Shown: positions 11,308 to 22,678 of the stretch, in pieces
Layout of the letters: every line of letters starts with the position of its first letter
Numbering within the stretch: the first letter of the stretch is position 1
Assembly: GCF_035046505.1 (NCBI RefSeq)
Contig: NC_089824.1
Coordinates: 33,484,274 to 33,548,273 of the forward strand
Reading direction: 5' to 3'
Length of the DNA stretch: 64,000 nucleotides
Origin: Tiliqua scincoides
Lineage: Eukaryota; Chordata; Lepidosauria; Squamata; Scincidae
Translations under genes and position numbers: made by a program
Notes under the pieces: model-generated
Database searches by the model: none
Told to the model about the DNA's origin: nothing
The model's input: only the letters and a program-made list of their open reading frames with translations

Positions 11308-12472
11308 GGGCCTAATCCTATCCAATTTTTCAGCACTGGTGCAGCCACAATGCAGCCTCAAGGTAAGGGAACAAATGTTCCTATACCTTGAGGAGGCTTC
11401 TCAAATAGACGAACAGACTTTGCTGAGGGAGAATCAGCATGGCTTCTGTAAGGGTAAGTCTTGCCTCACAAACCTTATAGAATTCTTTGAAAAGGTCAAC
11501 AGGCATATGGATGCTGGAGAATCCATGGACATTATATATCTGGACTTTCAGAAGGCTTTCGACACAGTTCCTCACCAAAGGCTACTGAAAAAACTCCACA
11601 GTCAGGGAATTAGAGGGCAGTTGCTCTCCTGGATTGAGACCTGATTGAAGACCAAGAAACAGAGAGTGGGTGTCAATGGGCAATTTTCACAATGGAGAGA
11701 GGTGAAAAGTGGTGTGCCCCAAGGATCTGTCCTGGGACCAATGCTTTTCAACCTCTTCATAAATGACCTGGAGACAGGGTTGAGCAGTGAGATGGCTAAG
11801 TTTGCAGACAATACCAAACTTTTCCAAGTGGTGAAGATTAGAAGTGATTGTGAGGAGTTCCAGAAGGATCTCTCCAGACTGGCAGAATGGGCAGCAAAAT
11901 GGAAGATGCACTTCAATGTCAGTAAGTGTAAGGTCATGCACATTGGGGCAAAAAATCAAAACTTCACATATAGGCTAATGGGTTCTGAGCTGTCTGTGAC
12001 AGATCAGGAGAGAGATCTTGGGGTGGTGGTGGACAGGTCAATGAAAGTGTTGACCCAATGTGCGGTGGCAGTGAAGGCCAATTCTATGCTTGGGATCGTT
12101 ACAAAAGGTATTGAGAACAAAATGGCTAAAAGGGGATTGGACAAGTTTCTGGAGGAAAAATCCATTATGGGTTACAAGCCATGATGTGTATGTGTAACCT
12201 CCTGATTTTAGAAATGGACTATGTCAGAATGCCAATGCAAGGGAGGGCACCAGGATGCAGGTCTCTTGTTATCTGGTGTGCTCTCTGGGGCATTTGGTGG
12301 GCCGCTGTGAGATACAGGAAACTGGACTAGATGGGCCTATGGCCTGATCCAGTGGGGCTGTTCTTATGTTCTCTGTGACTGTTTTCCCAACACAGGGAAA
12401 TACCCTGCATACCCGTGCATACCCCATTGGCACAGCATCACCAGCACTGGAAAATTGGATAGGATTGGGCCC
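11308..12472. mobile_element. Harbinger-like MITE split by a CR1 insertion
   Basis: The left part is at 11308 to about 11400, beginning GGGCCTAATCCTATCC after CTAA. The right part is about 12371-12472, ending GGATAGGATTGGGCCC followed by TCA. The two halves join into the usual ~195-bp MITE when the CR1 between them is removed. Confidence 0.8.
11400..12370 (+). mobile_element. CR1 LINE copy, 5'-truncated and internally deleted
   Basis: Plus-strand reverse transcriptase fragment. It starts in the segment ATAGACGAACAG and ends with the (TTCTTATG) tail. About 435 bp are missing internally: the reading passes from ENK directly to KRGLDKFLEEKSIMGYKP, while full copies have the long C-terminal part between. 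The polymerase motif reads FADN (11801-11812) instead of FADD, and a stop codon interrupts the frame near 11642. It is clearly dead and older than the copies at 16.3 and 28.5 kb. Confidence 0.9.
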
Positions 12473-12475
12473 TCA

Positions 12476-12564
12476 GGCTGCAATCCTAACCACACTTTCT
12501 TGGAGTAAGCCCCACTGAACAAAATAGGACTTACTTCTGAGTAGACCTGGTTAGGATTGTGCCC
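12476..12564. mobile_element. Short palindromic MITE (~90 bp family)
   Basis: 'ggctgcaatcctaaccacac' to 'ggttaggattgtgccc' with 'aggacttacttctgagtagac' split inside. It abuts the split Harbinger-like MITE. Confidence 0.75.
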
Positions 12565-12569
12565 TAAGA

Positions 12570-13755
12570 GTAAGCTACAAAAAACCATGAAAAGGGAGCA
12601 GGTGGCTGTGCTATTCTATCATGTACTTCTTTGTAACAGCCATAATAAAACAGGTAGAAGAGCTCCTCTTTGCTTATGCTTAGATGTTGGAAAGATCCAG
12701 GTGAGCAGTAGGATCAAGGAAGCTTAGCTTTAGTGTTTTAGCATTTTATATATGTTGGACTTATTCTATGAAATACCAAAGTGCCTTTCATAATAATATG
12801 TAATCTTAATAATATTTTTTAAACAAATTGTTCCTATAATTATAGGTTTGTGCCTGCATGAGTGCAACAGTGGTGTGGGGGTGGCATTTGAGGCAGAACC
12901 GCCCTATTGTAGACCACAAAAAGTGGCCTTTCCTACCACTGTTCATGTGTACTACCCACTTCCTGATTCAGCATGTGCACACAGAGCACGTGCACAGTTG
13001 TAGGGCAGGTTGTAGCTACTTTCTGTGTACTATAATAGGGTGGATTTGCCTTACCTGCTGCCCCCACACTGCACGTCCCTGGAGTACAAGGGAACTGGAA
13101 TTCATCTAGGTCTGGCCTAAGCCACTCGGCTTACTACTGTGAAACAAACCAGCATCTTGAGGCTTGAGTCTCTGGAGTTTGGGGGAACTCAAAGCTTGCA
13201 GAAGCTGGTGAGTTGGTCTGTTTCGACTTCAGTATCACCTTGGCTGGAGGGCTGGTGGTGGCATATTGAGGGTAGTTGCCCTGAGGACATGCACACCCAC
13301 CTGTATGTGTACTTGGCTAATCAAGTGAATGTGAGCAAGAACTTATACTTGATGTTTGGCTTATTTGCCTGGGAACTGTGCTCTGTGCTCTCAGGGACTG
13401 CTAAGGATCTTGAGATTGTAAGGTGTATCAGAACTTAATTGGAACATGCACAGGTGACTTGCTGGAGGCCCAATCCTAAATATGCAGACCCCCGCCTCCG
13501 GTATGCAGGTGAGCATCTGCATATTTGCTGTGCAGGCCTGTTGGTCAACAGCTCACATGAGTGGGTATGGTCTTTCATACAATTTCAGTTTGATAGAATT
13601 TTTGTCAGACACTCAACAGCTTTGAGTTTACCAGTGGTGAGTTTGGATCCCATTCCTTCAGGATTGGGATGACTTCTTGAGCAGCTGCTGTGCTGATGGG
13701 AAAACATGGTGTTAAAGTGATCAGTAGGTGGCAATCCAGGGTGTTTAAGGCCTGT
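12570..13755. other. Unassigned intergenic sequence
   Basis: Several short open frames occur on both strands (longest about 100 codons at 13139-13438). None resembles a family I know, and none has splice context that would make it an exon. No repeat recognised by eye. Confidence 0.4.
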
Positions 13756-13914
13756 GGACCCAATCCTATCCAACATTCCAGCATTGGTGCAGCTGCAATG
13801 CAGCCCCAGGGTAAGGGAACAAATGTTTCCATACCTTGAGGAAGCCTCTGTGACTGCTTCCCCACCACAGGATGCAGTGCAAGCCTCACTAGAAATTTGG
13901 ATAGGATTTGGCCC
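13756..13914. mobile_element. Harbinger-like MITE (GGGCCCAATCC family)
   Basis: 'ggacccaatcctatccaac' at the left and 'ggataggatttggccc' at the right, followed by TAA. The interior 'aatgcagccccagggtaaggg' matches the other copies. The left flank is decayed. Confidence 0.75.
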
Positions 13915-15787
13915 TAATTCAGTCTAGAAAACTCAGAGGTTGAAAGTTAAAGAGGAAGATATTAGGTAATGGTATATGCACCTGACTTTGTTTTGTTTTT
14001 CTGTTTTAGGCAGAAGGTCATGTCAAATACAGATTTGTGGGAACAGCTGGTGGACTGTCAATGTAGCAGTGGACTGGATGCCCATGGCATGAAAGGGGTG
14101 CCCTCATGCCATGCTTGGTAGAAGTGTCAGAGGAGGAGGACGCACTAGACATTCTTGCAATACGTTTGAGAGAGATTTTAGTAGTAGAATGAAGGCCCTG
14201 TTCCCAGATGTACTACTGGTGTGGGTGGTGATGTTACCTGAGTGAATAGAGCAAGGAGTTGGCAACTCTGTTGCAACTGATGAAGCGCAAAGAAGAATTA
14301 ATAGGAAGATGGAAAAGATTATGGGTGGTGTGCCAAACTTGTTTTGGGAACAGTCTAGTTTTCCATTCAGTTGAGCAGGCCACTTTTGAGAGGCTGGTGT
14401 TCATCTTTGGAATTGGGATTACAGGCACATCTGGACATCAAGGTACCTTGACTACATCACTGGTTGGCACAGCAAGGCTGCTGGCATCAGCACCCCATAG
14501 GAAATCATGGCCATCTGTGTGTGGGTTCAGAAATGAAGCTTTGTCCACATGTGTCCAAGCCAGGCTGGGGGAGAGTTGAGATTTAGCAGATGCTGGTGCT
14601 GCCACTACCCATCCTCTCCCCCACCGGTCCCATCCTGATCCACACCTGTCCCAGCCCAGTCCCCACACCTCCACCAGCAGCATCCTGCCAGCAGCTGGTC
14701 TGCTGTTAAGGCGGCAGCAGCCTGTGCAGAGTGGCAGCACACTGGCAGACCTCATGGAATGCCAGCATACCATGAGGATAGGATTGGTCCACAAATGTCC
14801 CACATTCTTTGATGCACTCTGCAAAGTGTCCCAACTCACAAAAGTCAGTATCAAACCCATGACAAGGGTTGTTATAGTAACACTCAAGCAGGCCTAACAA
14901 CAAAGACACAGACTTCATGCTGAGCAACCTTCAGCTGTCCTTTTTTTGATTCCTTCTCGAAATAGATAATTGTGTTTTTTTTGCCTCCTACAACATCATG
15001 TGAGATTTGGGAAAAACCCCATCATCTTTCTTTAGAACTCCCACATTACAAGCTTCCCCAACCAAGACCAATTCTAATGATGTCTGAATCTAACTCGCCT
15101 CAACTAACCCCACAACCAGCTTAGCTGTGGGGCAAGGGACCCCTCTTCCCTCTTTCACAAGGGGCTAGTTTGTGGGTTGTTGGGGAAAAGACTGGTTCCA
15201 GTAAGCAGAGCAATCAGCAGAAGAACATTTTCCTAAAATAAATTCCACCACCACCCAACTAGTCTGCTGCTTTCAGTAAATAAACCGGGGCAAAGGCAGT
15301 TAAAATTTCAAAAGAAAATATGTAGTGTATACTCACAGTTTAAATTGTATACATCTTCTGAGATACAAGACATTTCTACAACTTTGGGAACAGAGACCTC
15401 TGCATATTCTTAGTGTGAAAGTGAGGGTATGTTCCAGCATTAGCTGCCCATCTGAAGACTGAGCTCAGGAGCCTGGATGCTGTTCCTTCAATGGTCAGGA
15501 AGAGAGAGACGCAGGATAATGGAGGAAGGAAATCACATAAAGGTTACATATCTCCTATAGGTACCAATCTGAAAGGTCTTGGGCATCTGGACAATAGCTT
15601 TTCTCCAGAGTTCTGCAGGCAGCTTGCAACTATATTCCAGTATAGGTATGGTAATAGATATACAGTTCCTAACAATGATAGAGGATGAGCTTTGGAAGTG
15701 TAAAAGGAAGATATGCAATTGGAGTAGTGAAGTCTAAAATGCACTGCTTTTAGAAAATTCCATTAAGCTTGAGAGGCTCAAACCTGG
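13915..15787. other. Unassigned intergenic sequence
   Basis: Open frames at 14259-14579 (plus) and 14438-14887 (minus) overlap on opposite strands. Neither resembles a known protein. The C/T-rich patch 14600-14700 explains the proline/serine-rich readings. I see nothing supportable here. Confidence 0.4.
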
Positions 15788-16319
15788 ATAAGAACATAAG
15801 AACAGCCCCACTGGATCAGGCCATAGGCCCATCTAGTCCAGCTCCCTGTATCTCACAGCGGCCCACCAAATGCCCCAGAGAGCACACCAGATAACAAGAG
15901 ACCTGCATCCTGGTGCCCTCCCTTGCATCTGACTTAGCCCATTTCTAAAATCAGGAGGTTGCACATACGCATCATGGCTTGTACCCCGTAATGGATTTTT
16001 CCTCCAGAAAATTGTCCAATCCTCTTTTAAAGGCATCCAGGCCAGATGCCATCACCACATCCTGCAGCAAGGAGTTCCACAGACCGACCACACACTGAGT
16101 AAAGAAATATTTTATTTTGTCTTTCCTAACCCGCCCAACACTCAATTTTAGTGGATGTCCCCTGGTTCTGGTGTTATGTGAGAGTGTAAAGAGCATCTCT
16201 CTGTCCACTTTATCCTTCCCATGCATAATTTTGTATGTCTCAATCATGTCCCCCCTCAGGCATCTCTTTTCTAGGCTGAAGAGGCCCAAACGCCTTAGCC
16301 TTTCCTCATAAGGAAGGTG

Positions 16320-18805
16320 GCTTAGATCAGCTAGTCACGGAGCCCACCAGAGGACAGGTGACTCTGGATTTAATTTTGTGCGGTACGCAGGACCTGGTTA
16401 GAGATGTAAACGTTACTGAGCCATTGGGGAACAGTGATCATGCTGCGATCCGTTTTGACGTGCACGTTGGGGGAAGAATACCAGGCAAATCTCTAACAAA
16501 AACCCTTGACTTCCGACAGGCGGACTTCCCTCAAATGAGGAGGCTGGTTAGGAGGAGGTTGAAAGGGAGGGTAAAAAGAGTCCAATCTCTCCAGAGTGCA
16601 TGGAGGCTGCTTAAAACAACAGTAATAGAGGCCCAGCAGAGGTGTATACCGCAAAGAAAGAAGGGTTCCACTAAATCCAGGAGAGTGCCCGCATGGCTAA
16701 CCAGCCAAGTTAGAGAGGCTGTGAAGGGCAAGGAAGCTTCCTTCCGTAAATGGAAGTCTTGCCCTAATGAAGAGAATAAAAAGGAACATAAACTGTGGCA
16801 AAAGAAATGTAAGAAGGTGATAGGGGAGGCCAAGCGAGACTATGAGGAACGCATGGCCAGCAACATTAAGGGGAATAATAAAAGCTTCTTCAAATATGTT
16901 AGAAGCAGGAAACCCGCCAGAGAAGCAGTTGGCCCTCTGGATGGTGAGGGAGGGAAAGGGGAGATAAAAGGAGACTTAGAGATGGCAGAGAAATTAAATG
17001 AGTTCTTTGCATCTGTCTTCACGGCAGAAGACCTCGGGCAGATACCGCTGCCCGAACGGCCCCTCCTAACCGAGGAGTTAAGTCAGATAGAGGTTAAAAG
17101 AGAAGATGTTTCAGACCTCATTGATAAATTAAAGATCAATAAGTCACCGGGCCCTGATGGCATACACCCAAGGGTTATTAAGGAATTGAAGAATGAAGTT
17201 GCAGATCTCTTGACTAAGGTATGCAACTTGTCCCTCAAAACGGCCACGGTGCCAGAAGATTGGAGGATAGCAAATGTCACGCCTATTTTTAAAAAGGGAA
17301 AGAGGGGGGACCCGGGAAACTATAGGCCGGTCAGCCTAACATCTATACCGGGTAAGATGGTGGAATGCCTCATCAAAGATAGGATCTCAAAACACATAGA
17401 CGAACAGGCCTTGCTGAGGGAGAGTCAGCATGGCTTCTGTAAGGGTAAGTCTTGCCTCACAAACCTTATAGAATTCTTTGAAAAGGTCAACAGGCATGTG
17501 GATGCGGGAGAACCCGTGGACATTATATATCTGGACTTTCAGAAGGCGTTTGACACGGTCCCTCACCAAAGGCTACTGAAAAAACTCCACAGTCAGGGAA
17601 TTAGAGGACAGGTCCTCTCGTGGATTGAGAACTGGTTGGAGGCCAGGAAGCACAGAGTGGGTGTCAATGGGCAATTTTCACAATGGAGAGAGGTGAAAAG
17701 CGGTGTGCCCCAAGGATCTGTCCTGGGACCGGTGCTTTTCAACCTCTTCATAAATGACCTGGAGACAGGGTTGAGCAGTGAAGTGGCTAAGTTTGCAGAT
17801 GACACCAAACTTTTCCGAGTGGTAAAGACCAGAAGTGATTGTGAGGAGCTCCAGAAGGATCTCTCCAGACTGGCAGAATGGGCAGCAAAATGGCAGATGC
17901 ACTTCAATGTCGGTAAGTGTAAAGTCATGCACATTGGGGCAAAAAATCAAAACTTTAGATATAGGCTGATGGGTTCTGAGCTGTCTGTGACAGATCAGGA
18001 GAGAGATCTTGGGGTGGTGGTGGACAGATCGATGAAAGTGTCGACCCAATGTGCGGCGGCAGTGAAGAAGGCCAATTCTATGCTTGGGATCATTAGGAAG
18101 GGTATTGAGAACAAAACGGTTAGTATTATAATGCCATTGTACAAATCTATGGTAAGGCCACACCTGGAGTATTGTGTCCAGTTCTGGTCGCCGCATCTCA
18201 AAAAAGACATAGTGGAAATGGAAAAGGTGCAAAAGAGAGCGACTAAGATGATTACGGGGCTGGGGCACCTTCCTTATGAGGAAAGGCTACGGCGTTTGGG
18301 CCTCTTCAGCCTAGAAAAGAGACACTTGAGGGGGGACATGATTGAGACATACAAAATTATGCAGGGGATGGACAGAGTGGATAGGGAGATGCTCTTTACA
18401 CTCTCACATAATACCAGAACCAGGGGACATCCACTAAAATTGAGTGTTGGGCGGGTTAGGACAGACAAAAGAAAATATTTCTTTACTCAGCGCGTGGTCG
18501 GTCTGTGGAACTCCTTGCCACAGGATGTGGTGCTGGCGTCTAGCCTAGATGCCTTTAAAAGGGGATTGGACGAGTTTCTGGAGGAAAAATCCATTATGGG
18601 GTACAAGCCATGATGTGTATGCGCAACCTCCTGATTTTAGGAATGGGTTAAGTCAGAATGCCAGATGTAGGGGAGAGCACCAGGATGAGGTCTCTTGTTA
18701 TCTGGTGTGCTCCCTGGGGCATTTGGTGGGCCGCTGTGAGATACAGGAAGCTGGACTAGATGGGCCTATGGCCTGATCCAGTGGGGCTGTTCTTATGTTC
18801 TTATG
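16320..18805 (+). mobile_element. Young 5'-truncated CR1 LINE (plus)
   Basis: A 2486-bp insertion from the end of the endonuclease region to the 3' tail (TTCTTATG)2. The 5' end is at the element sequence GCTTAGATCAGC. At most a 1-2 bp target duplication is seen, usual for CR1. It is almost identical to the copy at 28455-30946 (roughly ten amino-acid differences over about 750 residues) and has an uninterrupted reading frame, so it is recent. Confidence 0.93.
16322..18613 (+). CDS. CR1 ORF2 partial: reverse transcriptase, frame intact
   Basis: Open frame of about 764 codons from the truncation point to TGA, with no native start. It copies the element's RNA at the target site. N-terminal part: last piece of the endonuclease domain (NSDHAAIRFDVHV). 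Then the linker and reverse transcriptase: SPGPDGIHP, GNYRPVSLTS, QHGFCKGKSCLTN, DIIYLDFQKAFDTVPH, SGVPQGSVLGPVLF and the catalytic FADD box at 17792-17803. The C-terminal part contains [13 protein letters not shown] and ends in KSIMGYKP, the usual CR1 end. Both catalytic aspartates are present. The endonuclease is almost all missing, so the copy cannot be autonomous. Confidence 0.93.
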   Translation, partial: LDQLVTEPTRGQVTLDLILCGTQDLVRDVNVTEPLGNSDHAAIRFDVHVGGRIPGKSLTKTLDFRQADFPQMRRLVRRRLKGRVKRVQSLQSAWRLLKTTVIEAQQRCIPQRKKGSTKSRRVPAWLTSQVREAVKGKEASFRKWKSCPNEENKKEHKLWQKKCKKVIGEAKRDYEERMASNIKGNNKSFFKYVRSRKPAREAVGPLDGEGGKGEIKGDLEMAEKLNEFFASVFTAEDLGQIPLPERPLLTEELSQIEVKREDVSDLIDKLKINKSPGPDGIHPRVIKELKNEVADLLTKVCNLSLKTATVPEDWRIANVTPIFKKGKRGDPGNYRPVSLTSIPGKMVECLIKDRISKHIDEQALLRESQHGFCKGKSCLTNLIEFFEKVNRHVDAGEPVDIIYLDFQKAFDTVPHQRLLKKLHSQGIRGQVLSWIENWLEARKHRVGVNGQFSQWREVKSGVPQGSVLGPVLFNLFINDLETGLSSEVAKFADDTKLFRVVKTRSDCEELQKDLSRLAEWAAKWQMHFNVGKCKVMHIGAKNQNFRYRLMGSELSVTDQERDLGVVVDRSMKVSTQCAAAVKKANSMLGIIRKGIENKTVSIIMPLYKSMVRPHLEYCVQFWSPHLKKDIVEMEKVQKRATKMITGLGHLPYEERLRRLGLFSLEKRHLRGDMIETYKIMQGMDRVDREMLFTLSHNTRTRGHPLKLSVGRVRTDKRKYFFTQRVVGLWNSLPQDVVLASSLDAFKRGLDEFLEEKSIMGYKP

Positions 18806-19049
18806 CCCCAGCCCAGTAATCATTTTAGTCGCTCTCTTTTGCACCTTTTCCATTTCCACTATATCCTTTTTGAGATGTGGCGACCAGAACTGGACGCAAT
18901 ACTCCAGGTATATCCAGGGTTTTCCTATTCCTAGGCTGTATTTCTGGTGATTTCTGGTACATTCTTACTTGGGGGGGGGGCATAAACTCTCCAGTACTTC
19001 ATGTTGACTTACAAAGCAGTGCAGAGTGTAGTGCACTTGGTTGGGTTAA

Positions 19050-19497
19050 CCTGATAAGACCCCTGCTGGATCAGGCCAAAGGCCCTTCTAGTCCAGTTTC
19101 CTGTATCTCACAGTGGCCCATCAGATGCCTCGGAGAGTACACAAAACAATAAGATACCTGAATCTTGTTGCCGCTCTCTTGCATCTGGCATTCTGAGGTG
19201 GCATTCTTCTAAAACTAGGAGGTTACACATACCCATCAGGGCTTGTAACATGTGATGGACTTTTACAAATCCATCCAATCCCCTTTTAAAGGCCTCTAGG
19301 CAAGATGCCATCACTACATCCTGTGGCAAGAGTTTCACAGCTTAAATTACATGCCTGGTAAAGAAATATTTTTCTTTTGTCTGGTCTAACTCTCCTAACA
19401 CTCAGTTCAAGAGGATGTCCACTGGGTCTGGTGTGTGAGAGGGAAAAGAACATCCCACTATCCATTTCCCGCATAATTTTACATATGTCAGTCATGT
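19050..19497 (-). mobile_element. CR1 LINE 3' fragment, diverged (minus)
   Basis: From 'gctggatcaggccaaaggccc' it follows the CR1 3' region in reverse through 'taaagaaatatttttctttt' to 'cataattttacatatgtcag'. It carries many substitutions and small indels compared with the young copies, so it is clearly older. Confidence 0.88.
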
Positions 19498-19499
19498 TC

Positions 19500-20615
19500 A
19501 AGGGTTTTCCTTGAACAGCAGTTACTTGTATGACTGGGTGTCACAGAAAGGCGAAATGAGTCTTTTAAAAAAAAAAGACATTGTAAAAATTACCCTGTTC
19601 AAACGTACTATGACTTCCACTAGAGCATGCTGTGTTGCTCTGCCCCAATGACTCAATTATGATTAGTCATGACATTCAGAAGGTGCAATCATCTTCTGTC
19701 ACCTAAACTTTCTCCTATATTTCCTGCATGAATGAAGCCAAAGCAAGTATTTCAAGAGTAAAGAGTAGTGCTGGGTGTAGTTATACATCACATGGATTCT
19801 TAGCACCACTGCACCCACACACACACCCACACACACTCTCTAGTTCATTAACTGATAGGTGAAACCCATACAGGTGACACTTCACTTGTGCATGGTAAGG
19901 AAAGCAGCTGCTGACAAGCACCTCATTATGTGCACCAGATAATCTGGATTTGAAGCAAGCAGTACCACAGCTCCTTGGCTGTGTGGATTGAACCTTATAC
20001 ATGAAGGAAGTCTTGCTTCCACATCAACCTGTCCATTCACAGAAGTCCTCACTGAAAGCTTCTTCTGGTTAATCCTGCCATCTGTAGTGAGAGGATGAAA
20101 GCTTTCCTGGTTGTGGCACTCTGGTGGTGGAATTCTCTTCCCAGTAGGCTTGCCTTGCAACTACATTGTTTCTCTTCTGGTACCAAATCAAATACCCTTT
20201 TAAAGTTGGCTCCTGGGCTTTTAAAGTTGTAATTTCTGGTGCAACCATTGTTTCAAATTGTTGTATTTTGTGGTCTTTGATTTTATTGGTCATTTTATGT
20301 GCCTCGTCACCCTTACTTAAGAACAGTGGAACAACCTGATGACAAAAGAAACAAAAGAGTAAACATTTAAGGGGAAGTGGTTTTGTTCATGGAAGACAAT
20401 ATTTGGCCAAGAATATACTTCACTACTGCTGAAGTGGTCCCCAAGTGCAGCAGAAAACTGCATCTGTACATGTTATTTTAAAAAGATAGCATTGACTGTC
20501 CTGGCTTACAAGGATTGAACCCAAAGCTGTAGGAAACCAAATTAATATGGTCATAGTGGATTTACCAGAGAAATGAGGAAAAAGTTCAACTCAGCTCATG
20601 GGACTGAGAGATATA
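19500..20615. other. Unassigned; possible degraded exon or pseudogene on minus
   Basis: On the minus strand a pyrimidine-rich stretch ending CAG near 20337 is followed by about 88 open codons to a stop near 20069 (contains KGDEAHKMTNKIKDHKIQQF). An overlapping second frame stays open to 19882 (contains GRINQKKLSVRTSVNGQVD). I recognise neither product. It could be chance, an exon of an unknown transcript, or a frameshifted pseudogene. The CA-rich run at 19809-19836 is a simple repeat. Confidence 0.3.
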
Positions 20616-20795
20616 GGGTGCAATCCTAACCCACTTTCCAGCACCAACATAAGGGCAATGCACCTCCGAGGTAAGGGAACAAGCATTCCCTTACTTTAAG
20701 GAGGCTTCCATGAGTGCAACCCAACTGCAGGATGCAACACACGTCCCATTGGCACAGCTATGCCAGTGCTGGAAAGTGGGTTAGGATTTGGGCCA
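20616..20795. mobile_element. Harbinger-like MITE (GGGTGCAATCC subfamily)
   Basis: Inverted termini GGGTGCAATCCTAACCCAC and GTGGGTTAGGATTTGGGCC; right flank TAA, left flank ATA. It differs from the GGGCCC copies but matches 42141-42345 in its ends. 20796-21183 shows nothing further. Confidence 0.75.
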
Positions 20796-21183
20796 TAATC
20801 TATTAATTTGTCACCATTATTTATACATCCAGAAAATTTCATAGGATAATTGTGCAACTTGTGTTGTGCAGCTTGTGGGAGGGGAGAGGTTTTCATGTAT
20901 TTATCTTCAACCTACTGCATATTAAATACACACATCAGCAAAGTAGCTTTTAAGCAGGGCTCAACTTCATAATCTGTTTTCAAATACCAGGACTTGGCTA
21001 TTGAAGATATAAAGTCACAATAGTGTTGTCAAGCATTCACAGAATGATTTTATCACCAAAATAGCCACAACTCTTATAGATACACCTGCGACTGAAACAA
21101 TGGCTTCCAGGTCAAGAGGCTATGGCACTGGTCCCAGGAAACCTTTTTTTTGGAAACTACCAACTGCAAATGATTGATTAGAC

Positions 21184-21388
21184 CAGTGATTTTCAACCTC
21201 TTTCATCTCAGGGCACATTGACAAGATGCTAAAATTGTCAAGGCACACCATCAGTTCTTTGTTAATTGACAAGGCACACAGTGCTGCTGGGGGTGGCTAA
21301 TGTCCCACAATGGACCTACTAATAATGACCTTTCCCCAAACTTGCACAGCACACCAATGTTCCACAGCACATTGGTTGAAAATCCCTG
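21184..21388. mobile_element. hAT MITE with perfect 8-bp target duplication
   Basis: CAGTGATTTTCAACC at the left and GGTTGAAAATCCCTG at the right; identical flanks GATTAGAC at 21176-21183 and 21389-21396. Best-preserved member of the family also at 66-286 and 43700-43860. 21397-22079 is unassigned. Confidence 0.9.
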
Positions 21389-22079
21389 GATTAGACTGTA
21401 TTGATCCCAGGACAGCTGAGGACAGGAAAGTAAGTGTATTCTATATTTCATTTTGTTTGGGGAAAATCCCATAATGTATTCAGCATGTGTTGGTTCAGTG
21501 TGAAATAAATTAATACTGCTAAATACCTGCACTTCTAAATTAATAAAATGGTGTGATAATGTCTTTACACTAATCCTAGTCATGTGTAAATCTCATTAGT
21601 GTCAATGGCATTTACGTCCAAGCAACTGTGCTTCAGATTAGAACCTTGCAACCAGGAACTAAACTTGTGCACTGTTATATCTCTCCATAGTTTTCATTAT
21701 AAAATGTTTTCAACATTAGCTAAATGCTTTATTTTATCACATTGCTGACAGCTGTTGGTATATCCCATCTCAGCTCATGGCCAGTGTATGGTCCTCTTCC
21801 CACACACACACACATATACCAGCACATTAATCCTGCTTAAAATTGCTGCATGCATCATCTCCCAGTTGGCATCCAACCTAGTCATGAGCAGGACAAAAGA
21901 ACAAGACTGCTTTTCCCCCACTTATATTTGTGTGCTTTTGGAAGGGCAAAGAATTTGCCTGAGTTTTTATCTAGGGGTTGTTGACCATGGGTGACTAGTC
22001 GCAAGCAGGTTGCTTGTGGTGATCACTTGTCCATAGATTAAATGGAGATCACTTGTCCGTATATTGTGTATATCTGCCT

Positions 22080-22560
22080 ATTTCAGAAACAAAGAGCCCA
22101 GTTAGCTCAAACCAAATGTCCGTCCAGTAGTCCAATGTCCAGCTTTTCACAATGGTCAAACAGATGCATTGGGAAGCCTACAAAAATGGTTTGATGGCCA
22201 TTGTTCCTTCCCTCCCTCCATGTCTCTTCCTCCATGAATTTGTCAAATTCCCTTATAGCCATACAATTTCACAACCTCATCATCTTATGTAGCAACAAAT
22301 ACCATAAACTACTTGTGCGCAGCAGTGCTTTCTTCTATTTGTCCTGAATGTCCCACTGCTGATCTATTTCATTGGCTGATCCTGAGCACTTGTGTGATAA
22401 GAAAGGGAAGAAAAAATCTCTGTCTGCTTCCTTCACATCATGCACAATTTTAAGAACCTGTATGACTTGCCCACTTAGTCCATCAAACAGACAAAACACA
22501 ATATACAGCATTCTTACATCCCTTCAGGTAGAAGTGCACCTTCTTTTACTGGACATGACC
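22080..22560 (-). mobile_element. Ancient CR1/L3-type LINE fragment (minus)
   Basis: Read in reverse this has the order of motifs of the CR1/L3 3' region: 'gtcaaattcccttatagcc', 'catcttatgtagcaacaaat', 'tcttctatttgtcctgaatg', 'acatcatgcacaatttt'. Divergence is high and no frame is left. An old copy, distinct from the young CR1 family. Confidence 0.65.
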
Positions 22561-22678
22561 TTCTTGTGGGTAAGATTGCATGTGGCCTATCTACAGCTGA
22601 CAACATGCCATGCCTGATGCATGAAGAATGGTATCTCAAGCCCCCTTTTACAAAGTTCCATGAGGAAAATAGGGCATT

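Larger units (their letters stand above)
15788..18909 (-). mobile_element. CR1 LINE 3' fragment (minus), host of a nested CR1
   Basis: The minus-strand CR1 3' end begins with the tail at 15788-15803 and runs to 16319, where it breaks at GGTG. It resumes at 18806 with CCCCAGCCC and continues to about 18909. Removing 16320-18805 restores a continuous CR1 sequence, as seen at 26860-26880. It is more diverged than the element inserted in it, and its frame is damaged. Confidence 0.9.

Noticed and set aside
14259-14887. Possible gene at 14.3-14.9 kb
   Set aside because: Short frames on both strands without known motifs or splice structure.
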